Assembly: GCA_013695495.1 (NCBI GenBank)
Contig: JACDAK010000222.1
Span: 1-10,317 of the forward strand
Length of the DNA stretch: 10,317 nt
Reading direction: 5' to 3'
Source: Blastocatellia bacterium
GTDB lineage: Bacteria; Acidobacteriota; Blastocatellia; Pyrinomonadales; Pyrinomonadaceae
Shown piece after piece: positions 1-5,501 of the stretch. The notes below the pieces were generated by a model. It saw only the letters and a program-made list of their open reading frames with translations, searched no databases and was not told where the DNA came from. The translations under genes and the position numbers were made by a program. The stretch's first letter is position 1; each line of letters starts with the position of its first letter.

Positions 1-235
1 GGCTAGTAGCGGGACGGACACAAGGATTCCAAGAAAAAGGTGAAGTTGATAAACAGCTTTTTTCATAAAACACTACTAGCTTGCCGCGTTTGTTCTGCAT
101 CCCCCACGCTTTCTGCAAAGCCCGCTCTTCGGAGGGCGTAAAGACATCTCCGTCTTCACCTTTACGTTTTCTGGCGGCTCTGGACTTAGGTGTTTTAGGT
201 GTTTTAGGTTTAGTTGTAGTTTTTTTGGCTGCCAT
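1..235 (-). CDS. Lysine/proline-rich small phage-like protein, runs off the left edge
   Basis: An open frame starts at ATG 235 and has no stop before the window edge, giving 78 visible residues. The first 25 residues are very basic and proline-rich (MAAKKTTTKPKTPKTPKSRA), which suggests nucleic-acid binding or a disordered tail. Residues 30-50 hold a DVF-T-x-x-EE-x-x-L-x-x-AW-x-x-Q-x-x-R pattern that also occurs in the gene just upstream. The start is well supported: the ATG directly follows the TAA of the preceding gene and has AAGGAGGAGG eight bases upstream. I do not recognise the family. The last 20 or so residues (after FYEK) look less protein-like, so the coding match may weaken toward the edge, or the edge may be poorly assembled. 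The inferred role as a small phage accessory or head-region protein rests only on context. Confidence 0.55.
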   Translation of the reverse strand, partial: MAAKKTTTKPKTPKTPKSRAARKRKGEDGDVFTPSEERALQKAWGMQNKRGKLVVFYEKSCLSTSPFSWNPCVRPATS

Positions 236-424
236 TTAATCATCCTCCTCCTTCCAGAGCCCCTCACGGATTCCTTGACGTTTCCACGCCGCTGCTAAAT
301 CCTCCTCTTCTTCTTCGCTAAATACGTCTGTATATGCAGGCCGACCACTTTCTTTATACTCCCTTTCGTGCCGTGCATACTTCTCAGCCACTGCTTTTTG
401 CAATTCTTCTTCTGTCATTGGCAT
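236..424 (-). CDS. Small acidic phage-like protein (62 aa)
   Basis: A 62-residue, strongly charged and acidic protein with a predicted helical first half (MTEEELQKAVAEKYARHEREYKE, residues 3-25) and an EEEEED run at 37-42. Residues 33-53 match the following gene position by position (DVF-[ST]-x-x-EE-x-x-L-x-x-AW-x-x-Q-x-x-R), so the two look like diverged duplicates. ATG 424 is preferred over the in-frame ATG at 418 because AAGGAGG lies ten bases before it. The gene begins four bases after the stop of the 158-residue gene, and its own stop touches the next start, which is typical phage-operon packing. I do not recognise the family. Function is unknown. Confidence 0.65.
   Translation of the reverse strand: MPMTEEELQKAVAEKYARHEREYKESGRPAYTDVFSEEEEEDLAAAWKRQGIREGLWKEEDD
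244..253 (-). promoter_or_regulatory. Strong Shine-Dalgarno for the gene starting at 235
   Basis: On the minus strand this reads AAGGAGGAGG, eight bases before the ATG at 235 and inside the 3' end of the preceding gene. It fixes the start of the edge gene. It contrasts with the chromosomal genes to the right, most of which lack a recognisable ribosome site. Confidence 0.75.
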
Positions 425-428
425 ATGT

Positions 429-905
429 TTATATCCTCCTTACTCTTCTTGCCGCCCTCGCCGCCGCTCTTTCGCGGGTTGTCGAACGGTCACCCTTAAT
501 TCTCTGCGTCCTTACCACTCTGCCCTGTCCTACTGGACGAGCCTCTCGTTCTGTGAAATAGTCGTTCAGGAATTTAACTTGTTTAGAGCCACGCCCTAAA
601 TCAAATGTACCATTAAACGTTGACCCATTCTCTTTCCACCATTCTGCTCCGCCTTTCATTCTATGTAAGTCGTTCAAGTCCTTAGCCCCCTTAAACCGAG
701 CAGGCAGCGGCCTGCCGATAGCCCCATTGAACCCTAGCTTCGCCCAAGTCGTATATCCGTTAAAGGTGTCCCCTTTAGCACCTGCCGCAGTTACTGTAAG
801 CTCCTTGACCCCCAAACGTCTAGCGTTTGACACTTGATTCTGAATTACCATTGCGGCAATTTTGTTGCCCTGATATGCAATTGCACGTGTAAAATTCCCC
901 GCCAA
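429..905 (-). CDS. Phage-head-like protein fragment with FNGYTTWAKLGF motif, 5'-truncated
   Basis: A 158-residue frame. Residues 5-40 (TRAIAYQGNKIAAMV...LGVKELTVTAAG), FNGYTTWAKLGF at 48-59, and the later GAEWWKENG...FDLGRGSKQVKFLNDYF (86-117) resemble a conserved block I recall from large phage head or minor-capsid-associated polyproteins, where it reads roughly NGYYTWxRxGFD...WWKxNG...FDL. From residue 128 the tail is arginine-rich and probably binds nucleic acid. The only start is TTG 905, with a TAG immediately before it and no Shine-Dalgarno, whereas the two genes that follow have strong ones. I therefore infer that the native N-terminal part is missing and the frame begins at a recombination or assembly joint. 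The family match is from memory, so the exact role is uncertain. Confidence 0.6.
   Translation of the reverse strand: MAGNFTRAIAYQGNKIAAMVIQNQVSNARRLGVKELTVTAAGAKGDTFNGYTTWAKLGFNGAIGRPLPARFKGAKDLNDLHRMKGGAEWWKENGSTFNGTFDLGRGSKQVKFLNDYFTEREARPVGQGRVVRTQRIKGDRSTTRERAAARAARRVRRI
435..441 (-). promoter_or_regulatory. Shine-Dalgarno for the 62-aa gene
   Basis: AAGGAGG on the minus strand, ten bases before ATG 424. The short gap between genes makes the site sit right at the 3' end of the upstream frame, which suggests translational coupling within one transcript. Confidence 0.7.
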
Positions 906-908
906 CTA

Positions 909-917
909 TGCTAATCT
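909..917 (+). promoter_or_regulatory. Candidate extended -10 element (TGCTAATCT) for the 146-aa gene
   Basis: TGC followed by TAATCT fits an extended -10 and matches the TGC-TAGA-[CT]-T elements found before two other genes in this window. Transcription would start near 923-925. That makes ATG 930 a more plausible start than ATG 918. No -35 is evident. Confidence 0.4.
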
Positions 918-929
918 ATGCCTGATACT

Positions 930-1358
930 ATGAGCAATCAACCGACCGTGTCTGATATGTTCCGCCGTGCGCTAGAAATGCGTGCGGCCGACCCACAGGG
1001 TTCGCTATCCGATCTCAAGTCAAAGATCGTAAGCGAATTCAAGAGCGGCAGTTTTCCGTCCGCCGCATTCCTGACCATACCCGAGTATGACAACATAGCC
1101 CCGGAAGAAGACTGGACGGCGGGTTTGCCGATCGTACTTCGCGGCATACAGAACGAGGACTGGGGTGACGTCGCGCACGGCATCGTCATAAGCCTTGAAC
1201 AGGTCGAGAATTACCCCAAACAGTCGGGCCGTGAGGATGACCCTACGAAGAATTGGCGCGACCGCCGCCGTCGCATCGCGGAAACCGAAGATCAGGTGTT
1301 CGACAAGTGGCTGCCGGAAGACCTGATGGCCGTCGCCGAACGAAATGTGAAAAGCTGA
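930..1358 (+). CDS. Unrecognised small soluble protein (142 aa; 146 aa from ATG 918)
   Basis: I do not recognise a family. The protein is soluble, with no signal peptide, membrane segment or cysteine. It opens with an amphipathic stretch (VSDMFRRALEMRAADPQG), has a middle section with several tryptophans and acidic residues (EEDWTAGLPIV...NEDWGDV), a highly charged DDPTKNWRDRRRRIAE segment, and a helical C-terminus. Base composition matches the chromosomal genes to the right, so it belongs to the host side of the joint near 905. Start choice: ATG 918 (MPDTMSNQ) and ATG 930 (MSNQ) are both possible, neither with a Shine-Dalgarno. I prefer 930 because of the -10-like element at 909-917. Its TGA abuts the stop of the convergent metallo-hydrolase gene with no bases between (TGATCA). 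Confidence 0.75.
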   Translation: MSNQPTVSDMFRRALEMRAADPQGSLSDLKSKIVSEFKSGSFPSAAFLTIPEYDNIAPEEDWTAGLPIVLRGIQNEDWGDVAHGIVISLEQVENYPKQSGREDDPTKNWRDRRRRIAETEDQVFDKWLPEDLMAVAERNVKS

Positions 1359-2123
1359 TCAGACCTCGATTACGAGACCGTCGCTCGCTTCGATAATTGC
1401 ACATCGGGGCGAGTGATTTTTTATTTGCTCAGCGAAATCAACCTCGTCCCATTCCGGGTAAAGGTGCGTCAGCACCGCACGTCGCGGTTCAGCCTTGCCT
1501 ATCAAGAACATCGCCTCATCGAGCTGGATGTGAATATCGGTTGGCTTATCGGCCACAAATGAACACTCGATCAGAAGAAGATCGACGCGTCGTGCAAAAG
1601 ATGCGATCACGTCCGTGAAGCCGGTGTCTGCCGTAAAAACGAACGTTTTGTCGTCCGCGGAACGAAGGTGCAGTCCGAGGCTTGCTTCTGTGTGCGGCGT
1701 CTTCATTGCCGTCGCGTGCAGGCCGACTATTTCTATATTCTCGAGTGGCTCAACTTCTCTAATTTCTAGAGGGAACGGCTGTTCAAAAAGCTTGTATTCG
1801 CCCGCGTCGCTAACCTTTTGAAGCAAATCTTTGAGGCCCTTTGGTCCGAAGATCGTCAGAGTCTTTGTTCGTCCCTGCGTCTCGGGAGCATGTTTCGTCC
1901 CGAAAAGAAATGCGGGTAGGCCCGCGAAATGGTCCAGATGAAAGTGCGAGATCCAAATCGCATCCAGTTCACCCCAATTCAAACCCTCCTGCGCCATTCG
2001 GTGCGGAACCGACGCTGCACAATCCAGTAGGATCGTTCCGCCGGGGGTCTCGAGCCAATACCCCGAACTGCTTCGCTTAGGATGAAAGACCGACGTACCT
2101 GATCCAAGAATGGTGAGTTTCAT
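1359..2123 (-). CDS. RNase Z-like metallo-beta-lactamase-fold hydrolase
   Basis: A 254-residue metallo-beta-lactamase-fold protein of the RNase Z/ElaC-like group. It starts MKLTILGSGTSVFHPKRSSSG, the typical first strand and glycine loop. The metal-binding motif is SHFHLDHFAG (H60, H62, D64, H65), followed by H144 in KTPHTEASLG, D166 in TADTG and H220 in LTHLYP, so all expected dinuclear zinc ligands are present. The length fits the short hydrolases of this group rather than tRNase Z proper, and I do not see a long exosite insertion. The substrate could be tRNA 3' ends or a phosphodiester or other small ester; the sequence does not decide. It is a cytoplasmic single gene, divergent from the bshB1-like gene, with a putative leaderless promoter six bases before its ATG, and it ends tail-to-tail with the 146-aa gene. 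Confidence 0.88.
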   Translation of the reverse strand: MKLTILGSGTSVFHPKRSSSGYWLETPGGTILLDCAASVPHRMAQEGLNWGELDAIWISHFHLDHFAGLPAFLFGTKHAPETQGRTKTLTIFGPKGLKDLLQKVSDAGEYKLFEQPFPLEIREVEPLENIEIVGLHATAMKTPHTEASLGLHLRSADDKTFVFTADTGFTDVIASFARRVDLLLIECSFVADKPTDIHIQLDEAMFLIGKAEPRRAVLTHLYPEWDEVDFAEQIKNHSPRCAIIEASDGLVIEV

Positions 2124-2129
2124 TCCGAT

Positions 2130-2138
2130 AGTCTAGCA
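2130..2138 (-). promoter_or_regulatory. Extended -10 promoter, probably leaderless, for the metallo-hydrolase gene
   Basis: On the minus strand this reads TGC-TAGACT, ending six bases before ATG 2123. Initiation 6-7 bases after a -10 would fall at or next to the A of the start codon, so the mRNA would be leaderless. No Shine-Dalgarno is present. The seven bases TGCTAGA are mirrored by the promoter facing the other way at 2160. Confidence 0.5.
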
Positions 2139-2159
2139 AATGCCCCGAATCAGCTTATG

Positions 2160-2168
2160 TGCTAGATT
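2160..2168 (+). promoter_or_regulatory. Extended -10 promoter, probably leaderless, for the bshB1-like gene
   Basis: TGC-TAGATT ends seven bases before ATG 2176, the spacing expected if transcription begins at the start codon. No ribosome site lies between. Together with 2132-2138 it forms a perfect 7-bp inverted repeat with a 21-base spacer in a 52-base divergent intergenic region. Confidence 0.5.
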
Positions 2169-2175
2169 TTAGTTA

Positions 2176-2910
2176 ATGCAAACGATAGACGTTTTGGCGG
2201 TCTTTGCCCATCCGGACGATGTTGAACTGACAGTCGGCGGAACGCTGTTGAAGCTAAAGTCACTTGGATATGCAACTGGTGTTGTGGATGTCACGCGCGG
2301 TGAGATGGGGACGCGCGGAACAGTTGAGGGGCGTGCTGAGGAGGCTCGCGCCGCGGCCGAAATACTCGGACTTTCGGTGCGCGAAAATCTCGAACTTCCC
2401 GACGGACACGTTTTTGCAGACGACGCATCGCGTGCCAAGCTTGTACAGACGCTCCGCAGGCTCAAGCCCAAACTTCTGCTAACGCATCAGGACGGGGACC
2501 CACACCCGGACCATGATCATATTGCGCAGCTAGTGCGGGAATCGTGCCGACTGTCGAGCATGAAGAACTACGATGCCGCAACAGGCGACGAAAAAATACC
2601 GGTCCCGCGGGTCGCTTATAACGTTTTTTCGCGTCGAGTTCAGCCGTCGTTCATCGTCGACATATCTGAGCACCTCCAAGCAAAGATGGATGCGATCAGG
2701 GCCCACAGTTCGCAGTTTTATGATCCCAATTCGACAGAACCCGAGACTCGACTGACTGATAAACGCTTTCTCGACGAATTAGAAAACCGATCGCGATATT
2801 TTGGATCGCTGATCGGCGTTGAGGCGGGTGAGCCCTTCTTTGTTCGTGAGGCGTTGAACGTAGAGGATCCGGTCGAGCTTCTATCGCGTCCGATGAACAT
2901 TTATTCGTAA
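2176..2910 (+). CDS. bshB1: BshB1-like PIG-L/LmbE deacetylase (bacillithiol biosynthesis)
   Basis: A 244-residue zinc deacetylase of the PIG-L/LmbE superfamily, closest by motif pattern to BshB1, which removes the acetyl group from N-acetylglucosaminyl-malate to give glucosaminyl-malate in bacillithiol synthesis. The zinc and catalytic motif AHPDDVELTVGGT is at residues 11-23 (H12, D15), with the third ligand in HPDH (H113). BshB1-like landmarks include VDVTRGEMGTRGT (37-49), the RENLELPDG segment, FIVDISEHLQAKMDAIRAHSSQF, DPNSTEPETRLTDKRFL and RSRYFGSLIGVEAGEPF near the C-terminus. The protein is cytoplasmic and full length. The bshA and bshC partners are not in the window. The downstream J-domain gene follows after 2 bases, so the two are likely one operon. 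A different N-acetyl-sugar substrate is the main alternative. Confidence 0.88.
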   Translation: MQTIDVLAVFAHPDDVELTVGGTLLKLKSLGYATGVVDVTRGEMGTRGTVEGRAEEARAAAEILGLSVRENLELPDGHVFADDASRAKLVQTLRRLKPKLLLTHQDGDPHPDHDHIAQLVRESCRLSSMKNYDAATGDEKIPVPRVAYNVFSRRVQPSFIVDISEHLQAKMDAIRAHSSQFYDPNSTEPETRLTDKRFLDELENRSRYFGSLIGVEAGEPFFVREALNVEDPVELLSRPMNIYS

Positions 2911-2912
2911 CT

Positions 2913-3728
2913 ATGACCGACGTTGCACCGGAACAGGTCGAGATCCAGAAAAAGCGTCGCTTGATCGAGCGCCTTGCCGAGCGTCTTGCCGACCGCGAAG
3001 AGGAGATGGCGCATCTGCGTGGGGACTTGGAACGTTTCGAGGTCCGCTACACAATGGAGGTGGGCTGCCTTTATGCGCGACAGGACGAGGTCGACGCGCT
3101 CGTCGCGGAAGAAGAGCTTAAGCTCGTGCCGGACGATGAAGAGATAAAGAAGAAGGTCGAAGAACTCCGCCGGCTTGCGGACGAATCTGCTGCCCGGACC
3201 AAATCAGCGGAAGAACGTGATGCCGAACAATGGGAGCCTACGCCCGAGGCCAAACGAACATATCACGACCTCGCACGGGTAATACACCCCGACTTGGCTA
3301 TCGAAGAAGGCGAAAAGGCGCGTCGTCATACGCTGATGGCGGAGCTCAACGAAGCTTATTCGTCAGGCGACCAGATCAAGCTTAACAAGCTAGCGGCGAA
3401 CATGCGGATGAGCCCGGAAATGATCATGGGCGACTCGCCCGGCGATGCATTGGTCCGTGCCGTTCGGCAGATCTACCAGGTCCGTAAGCGACTGATCGAA
3501 CTCAAGGCCGAAAAGTCGGCAGCGGAAGCTTCTGAGCTCTTCGATCTTTTCAACAAGGTCGAAGCGGAATCCGCAGCGGGCCGCGACTTGCTCCGCCACA
3601 TGGCTGAGCGGGCAAAAACCCATATCCTCAAGACGGAGCGGCGTCTCGAAAACTTGCAGAACGTCAACCGATCAGCAGAGCAATACGTGAAAGAAAAGTT
3701 CGATATGGACATCGCGGATTTCCGATGA
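2913..3728 (+). CDS. Coiled-coil protein with a central J-domain-like HPD motif
   Basis: A 271-residue, highly charged protein without membrane segments. Residues 8-105 are predicted coiled coil (RRLIERLAERLADREEEM, then a long K/E-rich helix to about 100). Residues 113-162 resemble a J domain: KRTYHDLARVIHPDL (HPD at 125-127), then RRHTLMAELNEAY, a J-domain helix III pattern. Residues 180-262 form another long heptad-rich helix. A J domain normally stimulates Hsp70/DnaK ATPase through HPD, so the protein may deliver a client or structural assembly to DnaK. There is no G/F region or zinc finger, so it is not DnaJ itself. It begins two bases after the bshB1 stop and lacks a ribosome site, which implies co-transcription and coupling. 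I know no established link between such a protein and bacillithiol. Confidence 0.75.
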   Translation: MTDVAPEQVEIQKKRRLIERLAERLADREEEMAHLRGDLERFEVRYTMEVGCLYARQDEVDALVAEEELKLVPDDEEIKKKVEELRRLADESAARTKSAEERDAEQWEPTPEAKRTYHDLARVIHPDLAIEEGEKARRHTLMAELNEAYSSGDQIKLNKLAANMRMSPEMIMGDSPGDALVRAVRQIYQVRKRLIELKAEKSAAEASELFDLFNKVEAESAAGRDLLRHMAERAKTHILKTERRLENLQNVNRSAEQYVKEKFDMDIADFR

Positions 3729-3740
3729 CCCTTTGGTAGT

Positions 3741-3769
3741 TTGAACACGCGAGCAACTTCAGCTAAGTT
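3741..3769 (+). promoter_or_regulatory. Sigma70-type promoter of the potassium channel gene
   Basis: TTGAAC (3741-3746), a 17-base spacer, and TAAGTT (3764-3769) lie in the 65-base gap before the channel gene. Transcription would start near 3776, leaving a leader of about 18 bases with no Shine-Dalgarno. The channel therefore need not depend on the bshB1/J-domain transcript. Confidence 0.5.
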
Positions 3770-3793
3770 AAAACCTCACCTGCGCGTTACGAA

Positions 3794-5497
3794 ATGAAAT
3801 TTCTCGCCAGCCAAGTTTCCTATTTCCTGAACGACAGCCAGAGCCGTCAAAATATAGGTGCCCTCGCCAAGTACCTCGCGTTTTTGGGGGCGGTTGTAAC
3901 GCTGTACTCCGTGATGTTCCACTTCATAATGGGATATTCCGAGGGGCGCTATTTTTCGTGGATCACTGGCTTCTATTGGACGCTTACTGTGATGACGACT
4001 CTCGGCTTTGGCGACATCACGTTTGAGAGTGACCTCGGGCGAGCATTCAGCGTTCTAGTTTTGATCTCGGGTGTGTTCCTTTTGCTCGTAATGCTCCCGT
4101 TCGCATTCATAAGGTATTTCTATGCGCCGTGGCTAGAAGCTCAGATCCACGCTGAAAGTCCGCGTTCTGTGCCGCCGGATGTTAGTGATCACGTAATCAT
4201 CTGCACCTACGACACGATCGCACCTAACCTCATTAAGCGGCTTGATCACTCCGGGATCGCATATTATGTGATCGAACCTGACCCTGCGAAATCGGCTCAG
4301 TTGTTCCGCAAGGGAGTGTCGGTCGTCAACGGCAAGATCGACAGCCGCATCACCTATGAGCGCATGCGGGCGAAAGAGGCCCGGATGGTTTTCGCCAATT
4401 GCGAGGATACGGCAAACACCAATATCACGCTGACAGTCCGCGAAGTTGCGCCGCATGTGCCGATCGCCGCCATCGCGGCGGACGAGGACTCGATCGATAT
4501 TCTCGAACTTAGCGGCGCAACGCATGTGCTTCCGCTCAAACAGCGGCTCGGTGAACACTTGGCGCATCGCATTAACGCCGGGGGCGAACGCACGCACGTA
4601 ATCGGAAAACTAGAGGATTGGCGCGTGATCGAATTTACGGTTCAGGATACTAAGCTTGCGGGAAAGAAGATCCGCGATACGCGAATTCGAGAGAAAACAG
4701 GAGTAAATATCATCGGCGTTTGGGAACGCGGCCGTTTGATTCCTGCAGCTGATCCGAATGCTCGCTTATCTGATTTTAGCGTGCCCCTCGGAGTCGGAAC
4801 CGTTGAACAGATAGAAAGCCTCGAGAAATTACTGAAAACAGACAAGCCGGCGTCGAAATCAGTTTTGATACTCGGAGGCGGAAAGGTCGGCAGGGCCGCG
4901 GCGCAGACCTTGAAGCAAGAAAATATCACTGTCTATATGGTCGAGCGAGAACCGCTACGGCAGGAGAATATAGGCGCCGTTCCGGATCGACTGACGATCG
5001 GCGACGCCGCGGACCGCGACACGCTGATGAAAGGCGGTTTGATGGAATCGTCGATCGTGATCGTCTCGACTAACGACGATGCGGTGAACATCTACCTTTC
5101 GGTATATTGCCGACGGCTTAACCCGAATGTTCGCATCATCAGCCGCATCACCCACGACCGCAACATTGAGGCCATTCACCGCGCCGGGGCCGACTTCGTT
5201 CTTAGTTACGCGCCCCTCGGTGCCGAGTCTGTCCTTTCACTTATTCAGGGACGGGATCCTGTCGTGATGGGTGAGGGGGTGGAGTTTTTCACGGTACCGG
5301 TACCGCGGGCGCTTTCCGGCAAGACGCTTCGGGATAGCCGCATCGGCGAGATGACAGGCCTTATCGTGCTAGACATCATGGCAGCGGGCGATACCATCGC
5401 TAACCCGCCGCCGGAGTTTGTCTTTCCGCGAAACTCTCAGATGCACGTGCTGGGGACTGCCGAACAGCTTCACGATTTCAAGAAGTTCTTTTCCTGA
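3794..5497 (+). CDS. Two-TM potassium channel with tandem RCK (TrkA-N/TrkA-C) modules
   Basis: A 567-residue inner-membrane K+ channel subunit. TM1 is about residues 25-46, the pore helix and selectivity filter are FYWTLTVMTTLGFGD (60-74), and TM2 is about 84-108, consistent with a KcsA/MthK-type pore that would assemble as a tetramer. The cytoplasmic part holds two RCK units: TrkA-N at about 132-250 with TrkA-C at about 268-347, then TrkA-N at about 355-475 with TrkA-C at about 490-566. The second Rossmann unit has an intact GGGKVG (361-366) and an acidic residue after strand 2 (E384). The first has CTYDTI (137-142) in place of the glycine-rich loop, so nucleotide binding there is doubtful. 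The filter reads TLGFGD instead of the commoner TVGYGD. Family knowledge suggests gating by nucleotides or divalent ions; the actual ligand is not visible. It ends four bases from the convergent flavoprotein gene. Confidence 0.93.
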   Translation: MKFLASQVSYFLNDSQSRQNIGALAKYLAFLGAVVTLYSVMFHFIMGYSEGRYFSWITGFYWTLTVMTTLGFGDITFESDLGRAFSVLVLISGVFLLLVMLPFAFIRYFYAPWLEAQIHAESPRSVPPDVSDHVIICTYDTIAPNLIKRLDHSGIAYYVIEPDPAKSAQLFRKGVSVVNGKIDSRITYERMRAKEARMVFANCEDTANTNITLTVREVAPHVPIAAIAADEDSIDILELSGATHVLPLKQRLGEHLAHRINAGGERTHVIGKLEDWRVIEFTVQDTKLAGKKIRDTRIREKTGVNIIGVWERGRLIPAADPNARLSDFSVPLGVGTVEQIESLEKLLKTDKPASKSVLILGGGKVGRAAAQTLKQENITVYMVEREPLRQENIGAVPDRLTIGDAADRDTLMKGGLMESSIVIVSTNDDAVNIYLSVYCRRLNPNVRIISRITHDRNIEAIHRAGADFVLSYAPLGAESVLSLIQGRDPVVMGEGVEFFTVPVPRALSGKTLRDSRIGEMTGLIVLDIMAAGDTIANPPPEFVFPRNSQMHVLGTAEQLHDFKKFFS

Positions 5498-5501
5498 TAA
5501 A

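Noticed and set aside
2..80. Inverted repeat GCTAGTAG (2-9) and CTACTAGC (73-80)
   Set aside because: It is only 8 bp with a 63-base spacer. It could reflect a fold-back artefact at a contig end, but is too weak to call.
76..267. 63-residue arginine-rich leftward frame at the left edge
   Set aside because: It overlaps the frame starting at 235, which has a strong ribosome site and shares a motif with its neighbour. This one has neither.
4133..4597. 154-residue open frame antisense to the potassium channel gene
   Set aside because: The channel frame is strongly supported by filter and RCK motifs over the same bases. The antisense product has no recognisable motif and mirrors the GC-rich codons of the real gene.
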